A stretch of 64,000 nucleotides of DNA, from NCBI GenBank assembly GCA_963658085.1, contig CAVKOU010000002.1, forward strand, positions 1 through 64,000, written 5' to 3'. This document shows, piece by piece, positions 1 to 9,306 of this stretch (its first letter is position 1; the number at the start of each line of letters is the position of its first letter). The DNA comes from CAKRJP01 sp963658085 (GTDB lineage: Bacteria; Bacillota; Clostridia; Lachnospirales; Lachnospiraceae). Position numbers and translations under genes: made by a program. Under the pieces are notes generated by a model. The model had not been told where the DNA came from. It did no database searches and was given only the letters and a program-made list of their open reading frames with translations.

Positions 1-107
1 GCAGTAGTGGTAGAAGCAAGAAGCAAGCAAGCTTTAGCTTGGTTGTAGTTCACTGGTATCAGAGGGGATGTATCACGCGTAGCAATTTGATATTAGGATG
101 CATAATA

Positions 108-152
108 AGAGGCTCTAGCCGTTACCTTTTGGTAAATGCTAGAGCCTTTTGA
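108..152 (-). terminator. Intrinsic terminator downstream of the DUF1002 gene
   Basis: A 9-bp perfect inverted repeat, GGCTCTAGC at 111-119 and GCTAGAGCC at 138-146, is flanked by a T-tract on the right and an A-rich stretch on the left, so it could work in both directions. It follows the stop codon of the minus-strand gene ending at 196. Positions 1-107 show no gene or clear signal. Confidence 0.75.
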
Positions 153-195
153 ATTTATCTTCTGGGATAGAATGTTTTAGCAAATCTCTGACGGA

Positions 196-1533
196 TTACT
201 CTGCGACGCTGCCGGATCCTCCGTTGGATGAACTATCAAGGGAGCTATCAGAGGTGTTCCCTGAAGTGGCATTACTTTCGCTGCTTGAGCTATAACTGTC
301 ATTTCCGGTTGATGTATTAGAGGAATCTGCGGTGTTGTCGGTATTACTGTTATAGCTTGTATCGTAATTGCTGTCTGTAGATTCGCCGGTACCAGTGGTT
401 TCGGAGGTGGTGCCTGTGGAAGATGTGCTGTCAGCTCCGGAGGTACTGCCTGTGGAAGAATTGCTATCGGTGGAGGTAGTTCCGGTGGAAGTGTTGTTTG
501 TGGTAGTAGTGTTTACAGAACTATCGTCATTTTCTGTGTTGGATTTGCTTCCACCGAAAATGTTTTTAAAGAAATGAGATATTTTACTAAAAAATCCATC
601 ACTTTCTTCACTGTCGCTATCTGATGAGGAGGAGTCTAAGGTGCTGTCGATAATGGTTCCTGCTCCTAAGCTATCATCGTTTGTCTCCCCTAAAATACCT
701 TCGCCGGAATTGCCGGTAAAGAAATCCTTGATAGAAGTTACAATGTTACTAATAAATCCCTTATCCTCTCCGGATAAGTTATTCAGAGTATTCTCCAAAG
801 ATTTTACATCATAATCGTATTGGGAAATCTGCTCCATCAGGTCGGTAATCTGAGCAATCTGATCATCTGTCAGGGTTACGCCCGCGTCCTCAGCGGCATC
901 GGCAATCGTATCCTGAATTTCATCCGCATCTGTAATATTATCAGAAATGACTTCTTCTTTTACGTCGTTGATAATGTCCGTAGCAGCGTCCTGTCCCACA
1001 GAATCCGCAAGCTCTGTAGTGGTAACCAGTTCCTGGCTGGCGGTTGCTTTCTGATCCTCGTTTAGGGTTGTGCCGGTGGCTTTTTCGTAGGCTAACATAA
1101 TGCCTGTAAGAGCACCTGTTCCGGATACTGCAAATGGTGCGGAGGCAACTACATTACAGTTTTCTACGCCGGAGGTGGTGAGAGTGCTGGCAATCATGGA
1201 ACTGGTAACGTAGGTAAGGTTGGCTGTCTTTACCTGAATGCCACCGCTGGTTGTGGGCTCTACATAGGCACAGCTATAGGTTTTTGTGCCAATCTGCGCT
1301 TCCGGTGCAATGCCTTCTAAGTACTGGCGTTCCTGGGTGTTGTTTACTTCGATAGTAGTTACCTGATCTGCGGAAGTACCGAAGTAGGTATACATGGAAG
1401 TGCGTTGCTCTTCCGTAAGATCTGCTCCAAGGGTAACAACCTTGGAAGAGTCGGCATATGCCGCGGTAGGCAGTGCAGTTATGGTCATGGCAGCAGCCAT
1501 AGTTATTGGTAGTATTTTTTTAAAATTGTTCAT
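196..1533 (-). CDS. DUF1002 family secreted protein (YpuA-like)
   Basis: A 445-residue protein with an N-terminal signal peptide (MNNFKKILPITMAAAMTITA, then an Ala-rich cleavage region near residue 27). The body, about residues 28-260, matches DUF1002 (B. subtilis YpuA type): it opens with VVTLGADLTEEQR and continues with the conserved YFG, NTQER and SCAYVEP-like segments. About 150 C-terminal residues are low-complexity Ser/Thr/Asn/Gly/Asp, probably a disordered wall or surface linker; no LPXTG motif is visible. I chose the ATG at 1533 because the signal peptide starts there. The AGGAGG lies unusually far upstream, about 17-20 nt, and a longer frame runs to 1578. The biochemical role of the family is unknown. 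Confidence 0.8.
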   Translation of the reverse strand: MNNFKKILPITMAAAMTITALPTAAYADSSKVVTLGADLTEEQRTSMYTYFGTSADQVTTIEVNNTQERQYLEGIAPEAQIGTKTYSCAYVEPTTSGGIQVKTANLTYVTSSMIASTLTTSGVENCNVVASAPFAVSGTGALTGIMLAYEKATGTTLNEDQKATASQELVTTTELADSVGQDAATDIINDVKEEVISDNITDADEIQDTIADAAEDAGVTLTDDQIAQITDLMEQISQYDYDVKSLENTLNNLSGEDKGFISNIVTSIKDFFTGNSGEGILGETNDDSLGAGTIIDSTLDSSSSDSDSEESDGFFSKISHFFKNIFGGSKSNTENDDSSVNTTTTNNTSTGTTSTDSNSSTGSTSGADSTSSTGTTSETTGTGESTDSNYDTSYNSNTDNTADSSNTSTGNDSYSSSSESNATSGNTSDSSLDSSSNGGSGSVAE

Positions 1534-1734
1534 ATTGGATGGTTTAAAACCTTCCTCCTTTCGTTGTAGGTCACCCAATCATTTCTATAGAAAAAGTGTA
1601 CGGGGACTTTTTGGATTCTTTGTTGGTTCCAGATGTTCACCAAGTATAGCATATTTGTAAGAAAGGAATTATTAATTCTCTCTTAAATCTAAAGTGAGTC
1701 AGGACAGATTTGAAGTTGGCATTCAAGTGGAAAT

Positions 1735-2454
1735 CTAAATCCGCTTGGCTATTAATTTGCAAATGGGATTTCCCTGGGCTGAGAATTTGGCCTCGTATTC
1801 TGTCATGATATTTCCCTGGTTCATGGTCTCGTCGTGATGCAGGTCAAATGTATGGCCCACTTCTTGGAATGTGGTGGATTCTGCCAGTTCTTCTAAGGAG
1901 AAGTCAAACAGGGGACGGTTATCGGTTTTGAATTCTACCGTTCCATCTGAAGTTAATATCTTATGATAGCGGGCAAAGAACTGACGGGAGGTCAGTCTCC
2001 TTCTGGCATGGCGAGCCTTGGGCCATGGATCAGAGAAGTTTAAGTAGATTTTCTCAACTTCCTCAGGGGCAAATACTTTCTCGATTTCTGTGGCATCCAT
2101 GCAAATAAAATGAATATTGGTAGGCAGGGAAATTTCGTTTATAGTTTTATCAGAGTTCTTGTTAGAATTCTGATTAAAATCTTTGCCTGAGAAATTATCA
2201 GCAAGCTCTTCATATTTCTCAACAGCCCGTAAAAGAACACTGGAGTAACGCTCGATACCTATATAATTGATCTGAGGATTTCTCGCAGCCAATTGAAGAA
2301 GAAACTGACCTTTTCCCATGCCAATTTCTATATGGATGGGATTATCGTTTTCCAGCAGTTCATGCCATTTTCCAAAATAAGTAGTTTCGTTTTTTATAAC
2401 CTGAGGGCTGGAAGCTAGAACGCTATCTGCTCTTGGTATGTTTCGTAATCTCAT
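1735..2454 (-). CDS. trmB: tRNA (guanine-N7-)-methyltransferase
   Basis: A 239-residue SAM-dependent methyltransferase that makes m7G46 in the variable loop of tRNAs. The SAM-binding loop reads IEIGMGKGQFLLQLA (about residues 41-55), and the family hallmark NFSDPWPKARHARRRL lies near residues 139-154, containing the substrate-binding DPWPK and basic patch. An Asn/Ser/Lys-rich insert (about residues 85-110, between the helix after the SAM loop and the next strand) is not usual in the family and looks like a low-complexity loop. GGAGG lies 5 nt upstream of the ATG. The gene sits upstream of the DUF1002 gene on the same strand. Identification is secure. Confidence 0.95.
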   Translation of the reverse strand: MRLRNIPRADSVLASSPQVIKNETTYFGKWHELLENDNPIHIEIGMGKGQFLLQLAARNPQINYIGIERYSSVLLRAVEKYEELADNFSGKDFNQNSNKNSDKTINEISLPTNIHFICMDATEIEKVFAPEEVEKIYLNFSDPWPKARHARRRLTSRQFFARYHKILTSDGTVEFKTDNRPLFDFSLEELAESTTFQEVGHTFDLHHDETMNQGNIMTEYEAKFSAQGNPICKLIAKRI

Positions 2455-2633
2455 AGGACCTCCGTTTTATAAAGATGTTTATTATATGTGCCTTATTGCC
2501 TATGCTTTATTACATATGTTCTATTATGTAATAGAGAGACACTCTATGGTAATAAAGATAAGTCTGGTTTCCGCGTGATACTTGGCTAATATAGCACAGA
2601 AAAAAATTTTTTTCAATTTTTTTAAAAAAGTGC

Positions 2634-2662
2634 TTGCATTTTATAAATAGGTGCTATATAAT
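2634..2662 (+). promoter_or_regulatory. Promoter of tRNA-Lys
   Basis: TTGCAT at 2634-2639 and TATAAT at 2657-2662 are separated by 17 bp. They lie 39 bp upstream of the mature tRNA 5' end, downstream of an A/T-rich tract (2600-2629) that could act as an UP element. Confidence 0.7.
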
Positions 2663-2701
2663 CAATCTTGCGTTGTGAGTGACGCAGAAATAAATAACCA
2701 A

Positions 2702-2774
2702 GCGCGATTAGCTCAGCTGGCAGAGCACCTGACTCTTAATCAGGGTGTCCAGGGTTCGAACCCCTGATCGCGCA
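2702..2774 (+). tRNA. tRNA-Lys (anticodon CTT)
   Basis: A 73-nt cloverleaf. The acceptor stem GCGCGAT/ATCGCGC is perfect, the D-arm contains AGCTCAGCTGG, the anticodon stem CCTGA/TCAGG encloses loop CTCTTAA (anticodon CTT, reading AAG), and the T-arm contains GGTTCGAACC. The discriminator base is A and the 3' CCA is not encoded. It is a single tRNA gene with its own promoter and terminator. Confidence 0.97.
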
Positions 2775-2778
2775 CTTT

Positions 2779-2830
2779 TAAAATCACTGTTTTCGTAAGC
2801 TTGGATTTACGGGGGCGGTGATTTTTTATT
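2779..2830 (+). terminator. Terminator after tRNA-Lys
   Basis: An inverted repeat AAAATCAC (2780-2787) / GTGATTTTTT is followed by a T-run just downstream of the tRNA. Confidence 0.6.
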
Positions 2831-2960
2831 TGAGAAAACAGTAGAGCATTGAAAGAATGTTTCTAGGAGAAGAGTAAAATTCTGACAAAAAAAGCAGGAA
2901 AACGAGAATAAGAATAATAAGTATAGATCAGAAAAATTAGGATGAATGGAGGAGTATATT

Positions 2961-3227
2961 GTGATTAAGATATTGAGTGCATACTATATCACTATAAATT
3001 TAATTGCTTTTTGTCTTTATGGAAATGATAAGGGGAGGGCGAAGAAACATGCCTGGCGGATCCCGGAGAGAACCCTTCTTGGTGTTGCGATTCTAGGTGG
3101 AGCCCTGGGAGCCTTTCTTGGTATGCGTATCTTTCATCACAAAACCAAACACTTTATTTTTTGCTTTTTAGTCCCTGTTTGTGTGGTGGTGCATTGCATT
3201 ATTTTCTATATGATTCTTGGTCTTTGA
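2961..3227 (+). CDS. DUF1294 family small membrane protein
   Basis: An 88-residue protein with about three hydrophobic segments and the DUF1294 (YsdA-like) signature: DKGRAKKHAWRIPERTLL, then LGGALGAFLGM, then FHHKTKHFIF. Its function is not known; some family members are fused to cold-shock or DNA-binding domains, but this one stands alone. I chose GTG at 2961 because GGAGGAG lies 6 nt upstream; an in-frame ATG at 2946 overlaps that ribosome binding site and is unlikely to be used. It appears to be a single-gene unit between the tRNA and nrdD. Confidence 0.85.
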   Translation: MIKILSAYYITINLIAFCLYGNDKGRAKKHAWRIPERTLLGVAILGGALGAFLGMRIFHHKTKHFIFCFLVPVCVVVHCIIFYMILGL

Positions 3228-3317
3228 TTTTTTTGACGGTCTTTTTTTAATACAATTGTTTTCCAAATTTCCTCTTTTCTTTTGCTAAGGAATGGTGTAT
3301 CATTATTGATAGTCGCC

Positions 3318-3365
3318 TCGCTATATATTGTGTTGCAATGAATGTCGAAACACAATATTTAGTGT
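3318..3365 (+). promoter_or_regulatory. Tandem NrdR boxes upstream of nrdD
   Basis: Two 16-bp sites fit the NrdR consensus acaCwAtATaTwGtgt. The second, ACACAATATTTAGTGT (3350-3365), matches it almost perfectly. The first, TCGCTATATATTGTGT (3318-3333), matches in its core and right half. Centre-to-centre spacing is 32 bp, about three helical turns, as is typical of paired NrdR boxes. They lie 120-165 bp upstream of nrdD and predict repression by the ATP-cone/zinc-ribbon repressor NrdR. Confidence 0.85.
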
Positions 3366-3484
3366 CTAGACGGGAGAATTACCCCTATAATTAGATGGAG
3401 ATAATAGAATAGTTGCTTTTGATATTGTTGAATATATTAGAGCATGGCAGAGTAAGAGATCGTAAAGAGGAGAGGTAGATAACT

Positions 3485-5674
3485 ATGGGACTGAATGTTA
3501 GAACAAAGGTTATTAAGCGTAATGGTGAGGAAGTGGACTTCAATCTGGAGAAGATTGAGCATGCCATTGTTAAGGCTAATAATGAAGTTGACAACATTTA
3601 TAAAATGAACGACTATCAGATCCGGGCGATCGCTGACGATATCGCTCATCAGGTGGAGCAGATGTCCCACGCAGTCCATGTGGAGGACATCCAGGATATG
3701 GTAGAAACCAGTATTATGGGAATGCGTGGATACGAGGTTGCTCAGAAGTATGTGCGTTATAGATATAAGAGAGAGCTGGCTCGTAAGTCCAATACAACAG
3801 ACAATGGGATTTTGGCGCTGATCGATCATATCAACGAGGAAGTAAATCAGGAGAATTCCAATAAGAATCCGGTAATCAATTCTACCCAGAGAGACTATAT
3901 GGCCGGAGAGGTTAGTAAGGATTTGTCTAAACGTGTGCTTTTGCCGGAGGAGATTGTGAAGGCTCATGAGGATGGAATTATTCATTTCCATGATTCCGAT
4001 TATTTTGCTCAGAAGGAGCACAACTGCGATCTGATCAATTTGGAGGACATGCTTCAGAACGGTACCGTTATTAGTGAGACTATGATTGAGAAGCCGCATA
4101 GCTTTTTTACAGCCTGTAACGTGACTACTCAGATCGTAGCACAGGTGGCTAGTAATCAGTACGGCGGCCAGTCCTTTACTCTCTCTCACTTGGCTCCTTT
4201 TGTAGATGTTAGTCGAAAGAAGATTCGCAGACTCGTGGAAGAAGAGCGAAGAGAGTGCGGAGAAAGCTTAGACGAGACCATCATCAATAAGATTACAGAG
4301 AAACGTTTGAGAGAAGAGGTAAAGAGTGGTATTCAGACCATTCAATATCAGTTGATTACTCTTATGACCTGTAATGGGCAGGCACCTTTTGTAACGGTAT
4401 TTATGTATCTGGATGAGGTTTTGGAGGGACAGACCAGAGCGGATCTTGCCATGATCATCGAGGAAGTGTTAAAGCAGAGAATGCAGGGCGTAAAGAATGA
4501 AAAAGGTGTTTGGATTACCCCTGCCTTCCCGAAGCTTATCTATGTATTGGACGAGGATAATATTACAGAGGATGCTCCGTATTGGTATCTGACAGAGCTT
4601 GCTGCAAGATGTACAGCAAAGCGTATGGTTCCTGATTATATTTCTGCAAAAATCATGAAGGAATTAAAGGATGGAAATGTTTATCCTTGTATGGGTTGCC
4701 GTTCCTTCCTGACTGTGGAGGAGAATCAGCGGGATGCGAAGGGAAATCCGAAGTTCTATGGTCGTTTTAATCAGGGTGTAGTAACGATTAACTTAGTGGA
4801 TGTTGCCTGCACTGCAAAAGGAGATATGGATCGTTTCTGGGAGGTTTTGGAGGACCGTCTGGAGTTGTGTCACAGAGCGCTGCGCTGTCGTCATGAGAGA
4901 CTTCTTGGAACCATTTCCGATGTGGCACCGATCTTGTGGCAGCATGGAGCCCTGGCAAGACTTAAGAAAGGAGAGACCATCGACAGGCTTTTGTATGATG
5001 GATATTCTACCATTTCTTTGGGATATGCAGGACTTTGTGAGATGTGTGTTCGTATGCTGGGACAGACACATACCCACCCGGAGGCCAGAGCATTTGCATT
5101 GAAAGTTATGCAGAGGCTCAATGATAAATGTAAGGAGTGGAAGGCAGCAGAGAATATCAGCTATTCTGTATATGGAACGCCGATGGAATCCACTACTTAT
5201 AAGTTCGCAAAATGTCTACAGAAGAGATTTGGAATCATTCGCGGAGTAACAGATAAGAACTATATTACCAACAGCTATCACGTGCATGTAACGGAGGAAA
5301 TCAATGCCTTTGATAAGCTGAAATTCGAGGCGGAATTCCAGAAGTTATCTCCGGGTGGAGCTATTAGTTATGTGGAAGTTCCGGATATGCAGAACAATAT
5401 TCCGGCGGTACTTTCTGTTATGAAGTTTATTTATGAGAATATTATGTATGCAGAGTTGAATACCAAGAGTGATTTCTGCGAGATCTGCGGATATGACGGA
5501 GAGATTCAGATTAAGGAAGATGAATCCGGAAAACTGATCTGGGAATGCCCGAACTGTGGAAATACAGATCAGGATAAGATGTCTGTGGCAAGAAGAACTT
5601 GCGGATATATCGGCACGCAGTTCTGGAACCAGGGAAGAACCCAGGAAATTAAAGACCGAGTATTACATTTATAA
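3485..5674 (+). CDS. nrdD: Anaerobic ribonucleoside-triphosphate reductase (class III)
   Basis: The 729-residue glycyl-radical enzyme reduces NTPs to dNTPs under anaerobic conditions. An ATP-cone occupies the first ~95 residues (VIKRNGEEVDFNLEKIEHAI). The catalytic barrel follows. The C-terminus has the zinc site CEICGYDG...CPNCGN and the glycyl radical loop RRTCGYIGTQ, with the radical Gly in TCGYIG. Length is normal for the family. AGGAG lies upstream of the ATG. The activase NrdG is encoded 183 bp downstream. Tandem NrdR boxes lie in its leader, so it is probably repressed when dATP/ATP is high. No frameshift or missing motif is seen. Confidence 0.98.
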   Translation: MGLNVRTKVIKRNGEEVDFNLEKIEHAIVKANNEVDNIYKMNDYQIRAIADDIAHQVEQMSHAVHVEDIQDMVETSIMGMRGYEVAQKYVRYRYKRELARKSNTTDNGILALIDHINEEVNQENSNKNPVINSTQRDYMAGEVSKDLSKRVLLPEEIVKAHEDGIIHFHDSDYFAQKEHNCDLINLEDMLQNGTVISETMIEKPHSFFTACNVTTQIVAQVASNQYGGQSFTLSHLAPFVDVSRKKIRRLVEEERRECGESLDETIINKITEKRLREEVKSGIQTIQYQLITLMTCNGQAPFVTVFMYLDEVLEGQTRADLAMIIEEVLKQRMQGVKNEKGVWITPAFPKLIYVLDEDNITEDAPYWYLTELAARCTAKRMVPDYISAKIMKELKDGNVYPCMGCRSFLTVEENQRDAKGNPKFYGRFNQGVVTINLVDVACTAKGDMDRFWEVLEDRLELCHRALRCRHERLLGTISDVAPILWQHGALARLKKGETIDRLLYDGYSTISLGYAGLCEMCVRMLGQTHTHPEARAFALKVMQRLNDKCKEWKAAENISYSVYGTPMESTTYKFAKCLQKRFGIIRGVTDKNYITNSYHVHVTEEINAFDKLKFEAEFQKLSPGGAISYVEVPDMQNNIPAVLSVMKFIYENIMYAELNTKSDFCEICGYDGEIQIKEDESGKLIWECPNCGNTDQDKMSVARRTCGYIGTQFWNQGRTQEIKDRVLHL

Positions 5675-5699
5675 GAGTATTGCATTTATAATAATATCG

Positions 5700-5737
5700 A
5701 AAAGGGGAATGTGCTTTGGTGCATTCTCCTTTTTGGT
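5700..5737 (+). terminator. Hairpin between nrdD and nrdG
   Basis: AAAGGGGAATG and CATTCTCCTTTTT form a stem around a short loop, followed by a T-rich run. It may act as a partial terminator lowering nrdG expression relative to nrdD. Confidence 0.6.
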
Positions 5738-5857
5738 TGTGGAAAGTCATAGGAATTTGTGGAAAACTATGTGTTTTGTAAGGGCAGCTGTGGGTTTTGT
5801 TATGATGAGATATAGGTTATAATGGAGTGACAATAAACGAAAAGGGAGAGGCACTTT

Positions 5858-6361
5858 ATGTATTACGGGGAAATAAAAAAATGGGATATTGCGGATGGAC
5901 CGGGGGTTCGTGTGAGTCTGTTCGTTTCCGGATGCAGGCATCATTGTAAGGGCTGTTTTAATGAAGATACCTGGGACTTTGCTTATGGAAAGCCCTATAC
6001 AGAGGAGACAGAGCAGGAGATTCTTGAGGCCTTGAATTCTTCCTATATTCAGGGCCTTACCCTTCTTGGAGGGGAACCGTTTGAGCCTGAAAATCAGAGA
6101 GAGCTGGTGGAACTTCTTCGAAGAGTTCGCAAGGAGATTCCTCAAAAAGATATCTGGTGCTATACAGGATTCGTATTTGAGCGGGATCTGGTGCCGGGAG
6201 GTCGGGCATTTACGGAGGTGACTGAGGAGATACTGTCCATGATTGACGTGTTGGTGGACGGCCCCTTTATTCTGGACGAAAAGGATATTACATTGAAATT
6301 TCGGGGGAGTCGCAATCAACGGTTGTTGGACCGAAAGATGCGAGAAAGCCTGAAACTCTAA
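5858..6361 (+). CDS. nrdG: Anaerobic ribonucleotide reductase activating protein
   Basis: A 167-residue radical-SAM activase that installs the glycyl radical on NrdD. The 4Fe-4S motif CRHHCKGCFN (CX3CX2C, about residues 26-35) and the SAM-binding LLGGEPFEP (about residues 67-75) are visible. GGGAGAGG lies upstream of the ATG. It follows nrdD on the same strand, as is usual in Firmicutes. Length is typical. Confidence 0.97.
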   Translation: MYYGEIKKWDIADGPGVRVSLFVSGCRHHCKGCFNEDTWDFAYGKPYTEETEQEILEALNSSYIQGLTLLGGEPFEPENQRELVELLRRVRKEIPQKDIWCYTGFVFERDLVPGGRAFTEVTEEILSMIDVLVDGPFILDEKDITLKFRGSRNQRLLDRKMRESLKL

Positions 6362-6501
6362 TACAAAATGATTGCCTGAGATTTGGAATCATGGTATATT
6401 ATTAATGTATTGTCACATTTGACAAAAAAATGTGTAATACACAAGGTCGTGATTGCAAAATCACCAAAAACCATTAGAAAAAAGTTTTAGGAGTGGTAAG
6501 A

Positions 6502-8184
6502 ATGTATCAGAAAGAGTATGAGCGTTGGCAGGCAGCAGATCTTGAAGACATCGATCTGACTACCGAGTTAGCTAGCATTAAAGACAATGACAATGAGATT
6601 AAAGAGCGCTTCGCTATGGCTCTGAAGTTCGGAACAGCTGGACTGCGCGGAGTACTTGGAGCGGGAACAAACCGCATGAATGTATATGTAGTACGTCAAG
6701 CAACACAGGGACTTGCTAACTGGGTAAAGACGCAGGGAGGAAGTCAGACTGTTGCGATTAGCTACGATAGTAGATTAAAGAGTGATGTATTTGCTAAGAC
6801 AGCGGCAAGCGTTTTGGCAGCCAATGGAATTCAGGTTCGTATCTACGATGCCCTGATGCCGGTACCAGCTCTTTCTTTTGCCACTCGTTATTATAATTGC
6901 AATGCAGGTATTATGGTGACTGCATCTCACAATCCGGCAAAGTATAATGGATATAAGGCCTATGGACCGGATGGATGCCAGCTTACTGATGATGCGGCAG
7001 CTATCGTTTATGATGAGATCCAGAAGATTGATGTCTTGACAGGAGCGAACTATATTTCTTTTGCAGAGGGCGTTGAAAAGGGACTAATCCATTTCGTGGG
7101 AGATGATTGTAAGGAAGCTCTGTACGCTGCTATTGAGGAGCGTCAGGTGCGCCCGGGACTTTGCAAGACGGCTGGATTGAAGCTTGTATATAGTCCGTTA
7201 AATGGATCTGGACTTGTTCCGGTTACCAGAGTTTTGAAGGATATTGGTATTACAGATATTACTATTGTTCCGGAGCAGGAGTACCCGAGCGGATATTTCA
7301 CAACCTGCAGCTATCCTAACCCTGAGATCTTTGAGGCTCTTAGACTTGGGCTTGAGTTGGCTGAAAAAGAGGGCGCAGATCTTATGCTAGCGACAGATCC
7401 GGATGCGGATCGTGTAGGTATTGCTATGAAGTGCCCGGATGGTTCTTATGAGCTTGTAAGTGGAAATGAAGTGGGAGTTCTGCTTTTAGATTATATTTGC
7501 GCAGGTCGAATTGAGAAGGGAACGATGCCGGAGAAACCGGTGGCAGTGAAGTCTATCGTATCTACACCATTAGCCGATGCAGTTGCAGCGCACTACGGCG
7601 TAGAGCTTCGTAATGTATTGACAGGATTTAAGTGGATCGGGGATCAGATTGCACAGTTAGAGTCAGCAGGAGAAGTAGATCGGTTTATCTTCGGATTTGA
7701 GGAGAGCTACGGATACCTGGCAGGTCCTTACGTAAGAGATAAGGATGCGGTTATCGGATCTATGCTGATTTGTGAGATGGCTGCATATTATAGAAGTATC
7801 GGAAGCTCTTTAAAGGAGAGACTGGAAGAGATTTACAGCCAGTATGGTCGTTATCTGAACCAGGTAGACAGCTTCGAATTCCCGGGGCTTACCGGTATGG
7901 ATAAGATGGCTTCTATTATGGAAAGCCTTCGTGAGAAGCCACTGGAGGAGATCTCAGGAATCAAGGTTACTAAGGCTGTGGACTATAAGAAGACAGAGGA
8001 AACAGGACTTCCTGCAGCAAATGTACTAATCTATACCCTTGAAGATGGTGCGACAGTGATTGTACGTCCATCCGGAACAGAGCCAAAGATCAAGACCTAT
8101 TTTACTACATTAGGTAAGGATAAGGCTGAAGCACAGGCAAAGAAGGATCAGTTGGCTGAGGGATTAAAACCGATTTTTGCATAG
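6502..8184 (+). CDS. Alpha-phosphohexomutase (phosphoglucomutase/phosphomannomutase)
   Basis: A 560-residue enzyme converting hexose 1-phosphates and 6-phosphates. All four family motifs are visible: the phosphoserine loop TASHNPAKYNG (about residue 140), the Mg2+ loop DPDADRVG (about 300), the sugar-specificity loop GFEESYGY (about 405), and the phosphate-binding RPSGTEPKIK near the C-terminus. It is closest in layout to B. subtilis PgcA, making glucose 1-phosphate for glycolipid and cell-wall precursors. I start it at ATG 6502 because AGGAG at 6489-6493 is 8 nt away; an in-frame GTG at 6493 overlaps the ribosome binding site. Substrate preference cannot be fixed from sequence alone. Confidence 0.93.
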   Translation: MYQKEYERWQAADLEDIDLTTELASIKDNDNEIKERFAMALKFGTAGLRGVLGAGTNRMNVYVVRQATQGLANWVKTQGGSQTVAISYDSRLKSDVFAKTAASVLAANGIQVRIYDALMPVPALSFATRYYNCNAGIMVTASHNPAKYNGYKAYGPDGCQLTDDAAAIVYDEIQKIDVLTGANYISFAEGVEKGLIHFVGDDCKEALYAAIEERQVRPGLCKTAGLKLVYSPLNGSGLVPVTRVLKDIGITDITIVPEQEYPSGYFTTCSYPNPEIFEALRLGLELAEKEGADLMLATDPDADRVGIAMKCPDGSYELVSGNEVGVLLLDYICAGRIEKGTMPEKPVAVKSIVSTPLADAVAAHYGVELRNVLTGFKWIGDQIAQLESAGEVDRFIFGFEESYGYLAGPYVRDKDAVIGSMLICEMAAYYRSIGSSLKERLEEIYSQYGRYLNQVDSFEFPGLTGMDKMASIMESLREKPLEEISGIKVTKAVDYKKTEETGLPAANVLIYTLEDGATVIVRPSGTEPKIKTYFTTLGKDKAEAQAKKDQLAEGLKPIFA

Positions 8185-8255
8185 CAAGTTTTCATGAGTC
8201 TAAAGCGGTGATAGAAGTGAGGATTTGCAGACAGCAATGATTTGAGAAGAATAAA

Positions 8256-8295
8256 GAGAACAGCTACGAGTAATTCTTGAAGCTGTTCTCGTTTT
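8256..8295 (+). terminator. Intrinsic terminator after the phosphohexomutase
   Basis: GAGAACAGCT (8256-8265) pairs with AGCTGTTCTC (8281-8290), followed by GTTTT. A 10-bp perfect stem. Confidence 0.85.
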
Positions 8296-8390
8296 AAATT
8301 AAAAAGGTTTTTAATAATTATTTTGATTTTATCTTTGATATGATTCGCTTTTAAAAAAAACCATCGTATAAAGATAAAAGGAGGCAAAAG

Positions 8391-9305
8391 ATGGTATTCG
8401 AAATTTCAAAAGAAATCGCACCTTTATATAAACATATGATTGAGGCTCAGATGCTTTATCCGCTAGAGTATCCTGGAAGAGTTTGCCTTGGAGCAGCGAA
8501 GCAAGAAGAGAGGATGGTTCCCACAGGAATTCTGACCTTTGATGTGTCTCAGGGAGTAGGAGAGCTAGAAGACTTTGTTGTGGCCAATCTTACCTGGCTT
8601 TATGTGGAAGAAGAATATAGGAAACAGGGAGTTGCTACGGAACTCATGGAAGCGTTTTATCAGATCATCAATGATACCATGAGTGAGACGGAGTTGATCC
8701 CGATTGTGTGTGATCTTCCGTTTCCGGAGGAGTATGATCTGCTCTGTGCATTCCTGGAAGAGTGGGGATTCGAATTTAGGCTTACCGACCGTTATGCCAT
8801 ACGAGGACCTTTGAAACATTTCTTGGAAAACGAAGTGCTTTTGGAGAAGAAAAAGAGCAAGCAAGTGAAGGCTTTTGACGAGCTTTCAAAAAAAGAGTGG
8901 GAAGAACTCAGATATCTTTTGGAGGAGTCTCCGGAAAATTTGGAGTACGTGGAAGATTCCGCGCTCTATGAAGAAAAGGTGAGCTGTGTCTATAAGAAGA
9001 ATGATCAAATTGCAGGAGTATTCCTGATTCGAAAGGTGGATGGGACAATGCTGATCCCAGAGCTTTTAACCATCTTTGATTCCAAGGATTCAAAAGGGGT
9101 GCGCTGCATGATTTCTTATGCAATGCAGAGTGCCTTGGAACGGTATTCCGATGAGATCGAAGTGTTAATCAATTGTAAAACTAAAGCATCGGCGAATATT
9201 ATTGCTTATATGTATGAAGAGGCAGATCCTGTACTGGTTCGACGAGGCTTAAATATTGGAGAGGAAACTCTAGACGAACAAAAAAAAGCAGAAAGGAATG
9301 CATAG
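8391..9305 (+). CDS. GNAT-family N-acetyltransferase
   Basis: A 304-residue protein. The N-terminal half contains a GNAT acetyl-CoA site, WLYVEEEYRKQGVATELM (about residues 66-83, with the Q/R-x-x-G-x-A/G pyrophosphate loop). The second half resembles a divergent second GNAT-like domain but lacks a clear acetyl-CoA loop. The substrate is unknown. AAGGAGG lies upstream of the ATG. Its stop codon is directly followed by the start of the GHSRGG hydrolase-like gene, so the two are almost certainly co-transcribed and translationally coupled; whether the acetyltransferase modifies that protein is open. Confidence 0.8.
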   Translation: MVFEISKEIAPLYKHMIEAQMLYPLEYPGRVCLGAAKQEERMVPTGILTFDVSQGVGELEDFVVANLTWLYVEEEYRKQGVATELMEAFYQIINDTMSETELIPIVCDLPFPEEYDLLCAFLEEWGFEFRLTDRYAIRGPLKHFLENEVLLEKKKSKQVKAFDELSKKEWEELRYLLEESPENLEYVEDSALYEEKVSCVYKKNDQIAGVFLIRKVDGTMLIPELLTIFDSKDSKGVRCMISYAMQSALERYSDEIEVLINCKTKASANIIAYMYEEADPVLVRRGLNIGEETLDEQKKAERNA

Positions 9306-9306
9306 A

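Noticed and set aside
3437..4189. Long minus-strand open frame opposite nrdD
   Set aside because: It is the antisense shadow of the highly conserved nrdD coding sequence and has no ribosome binding site or recognisable protein features.
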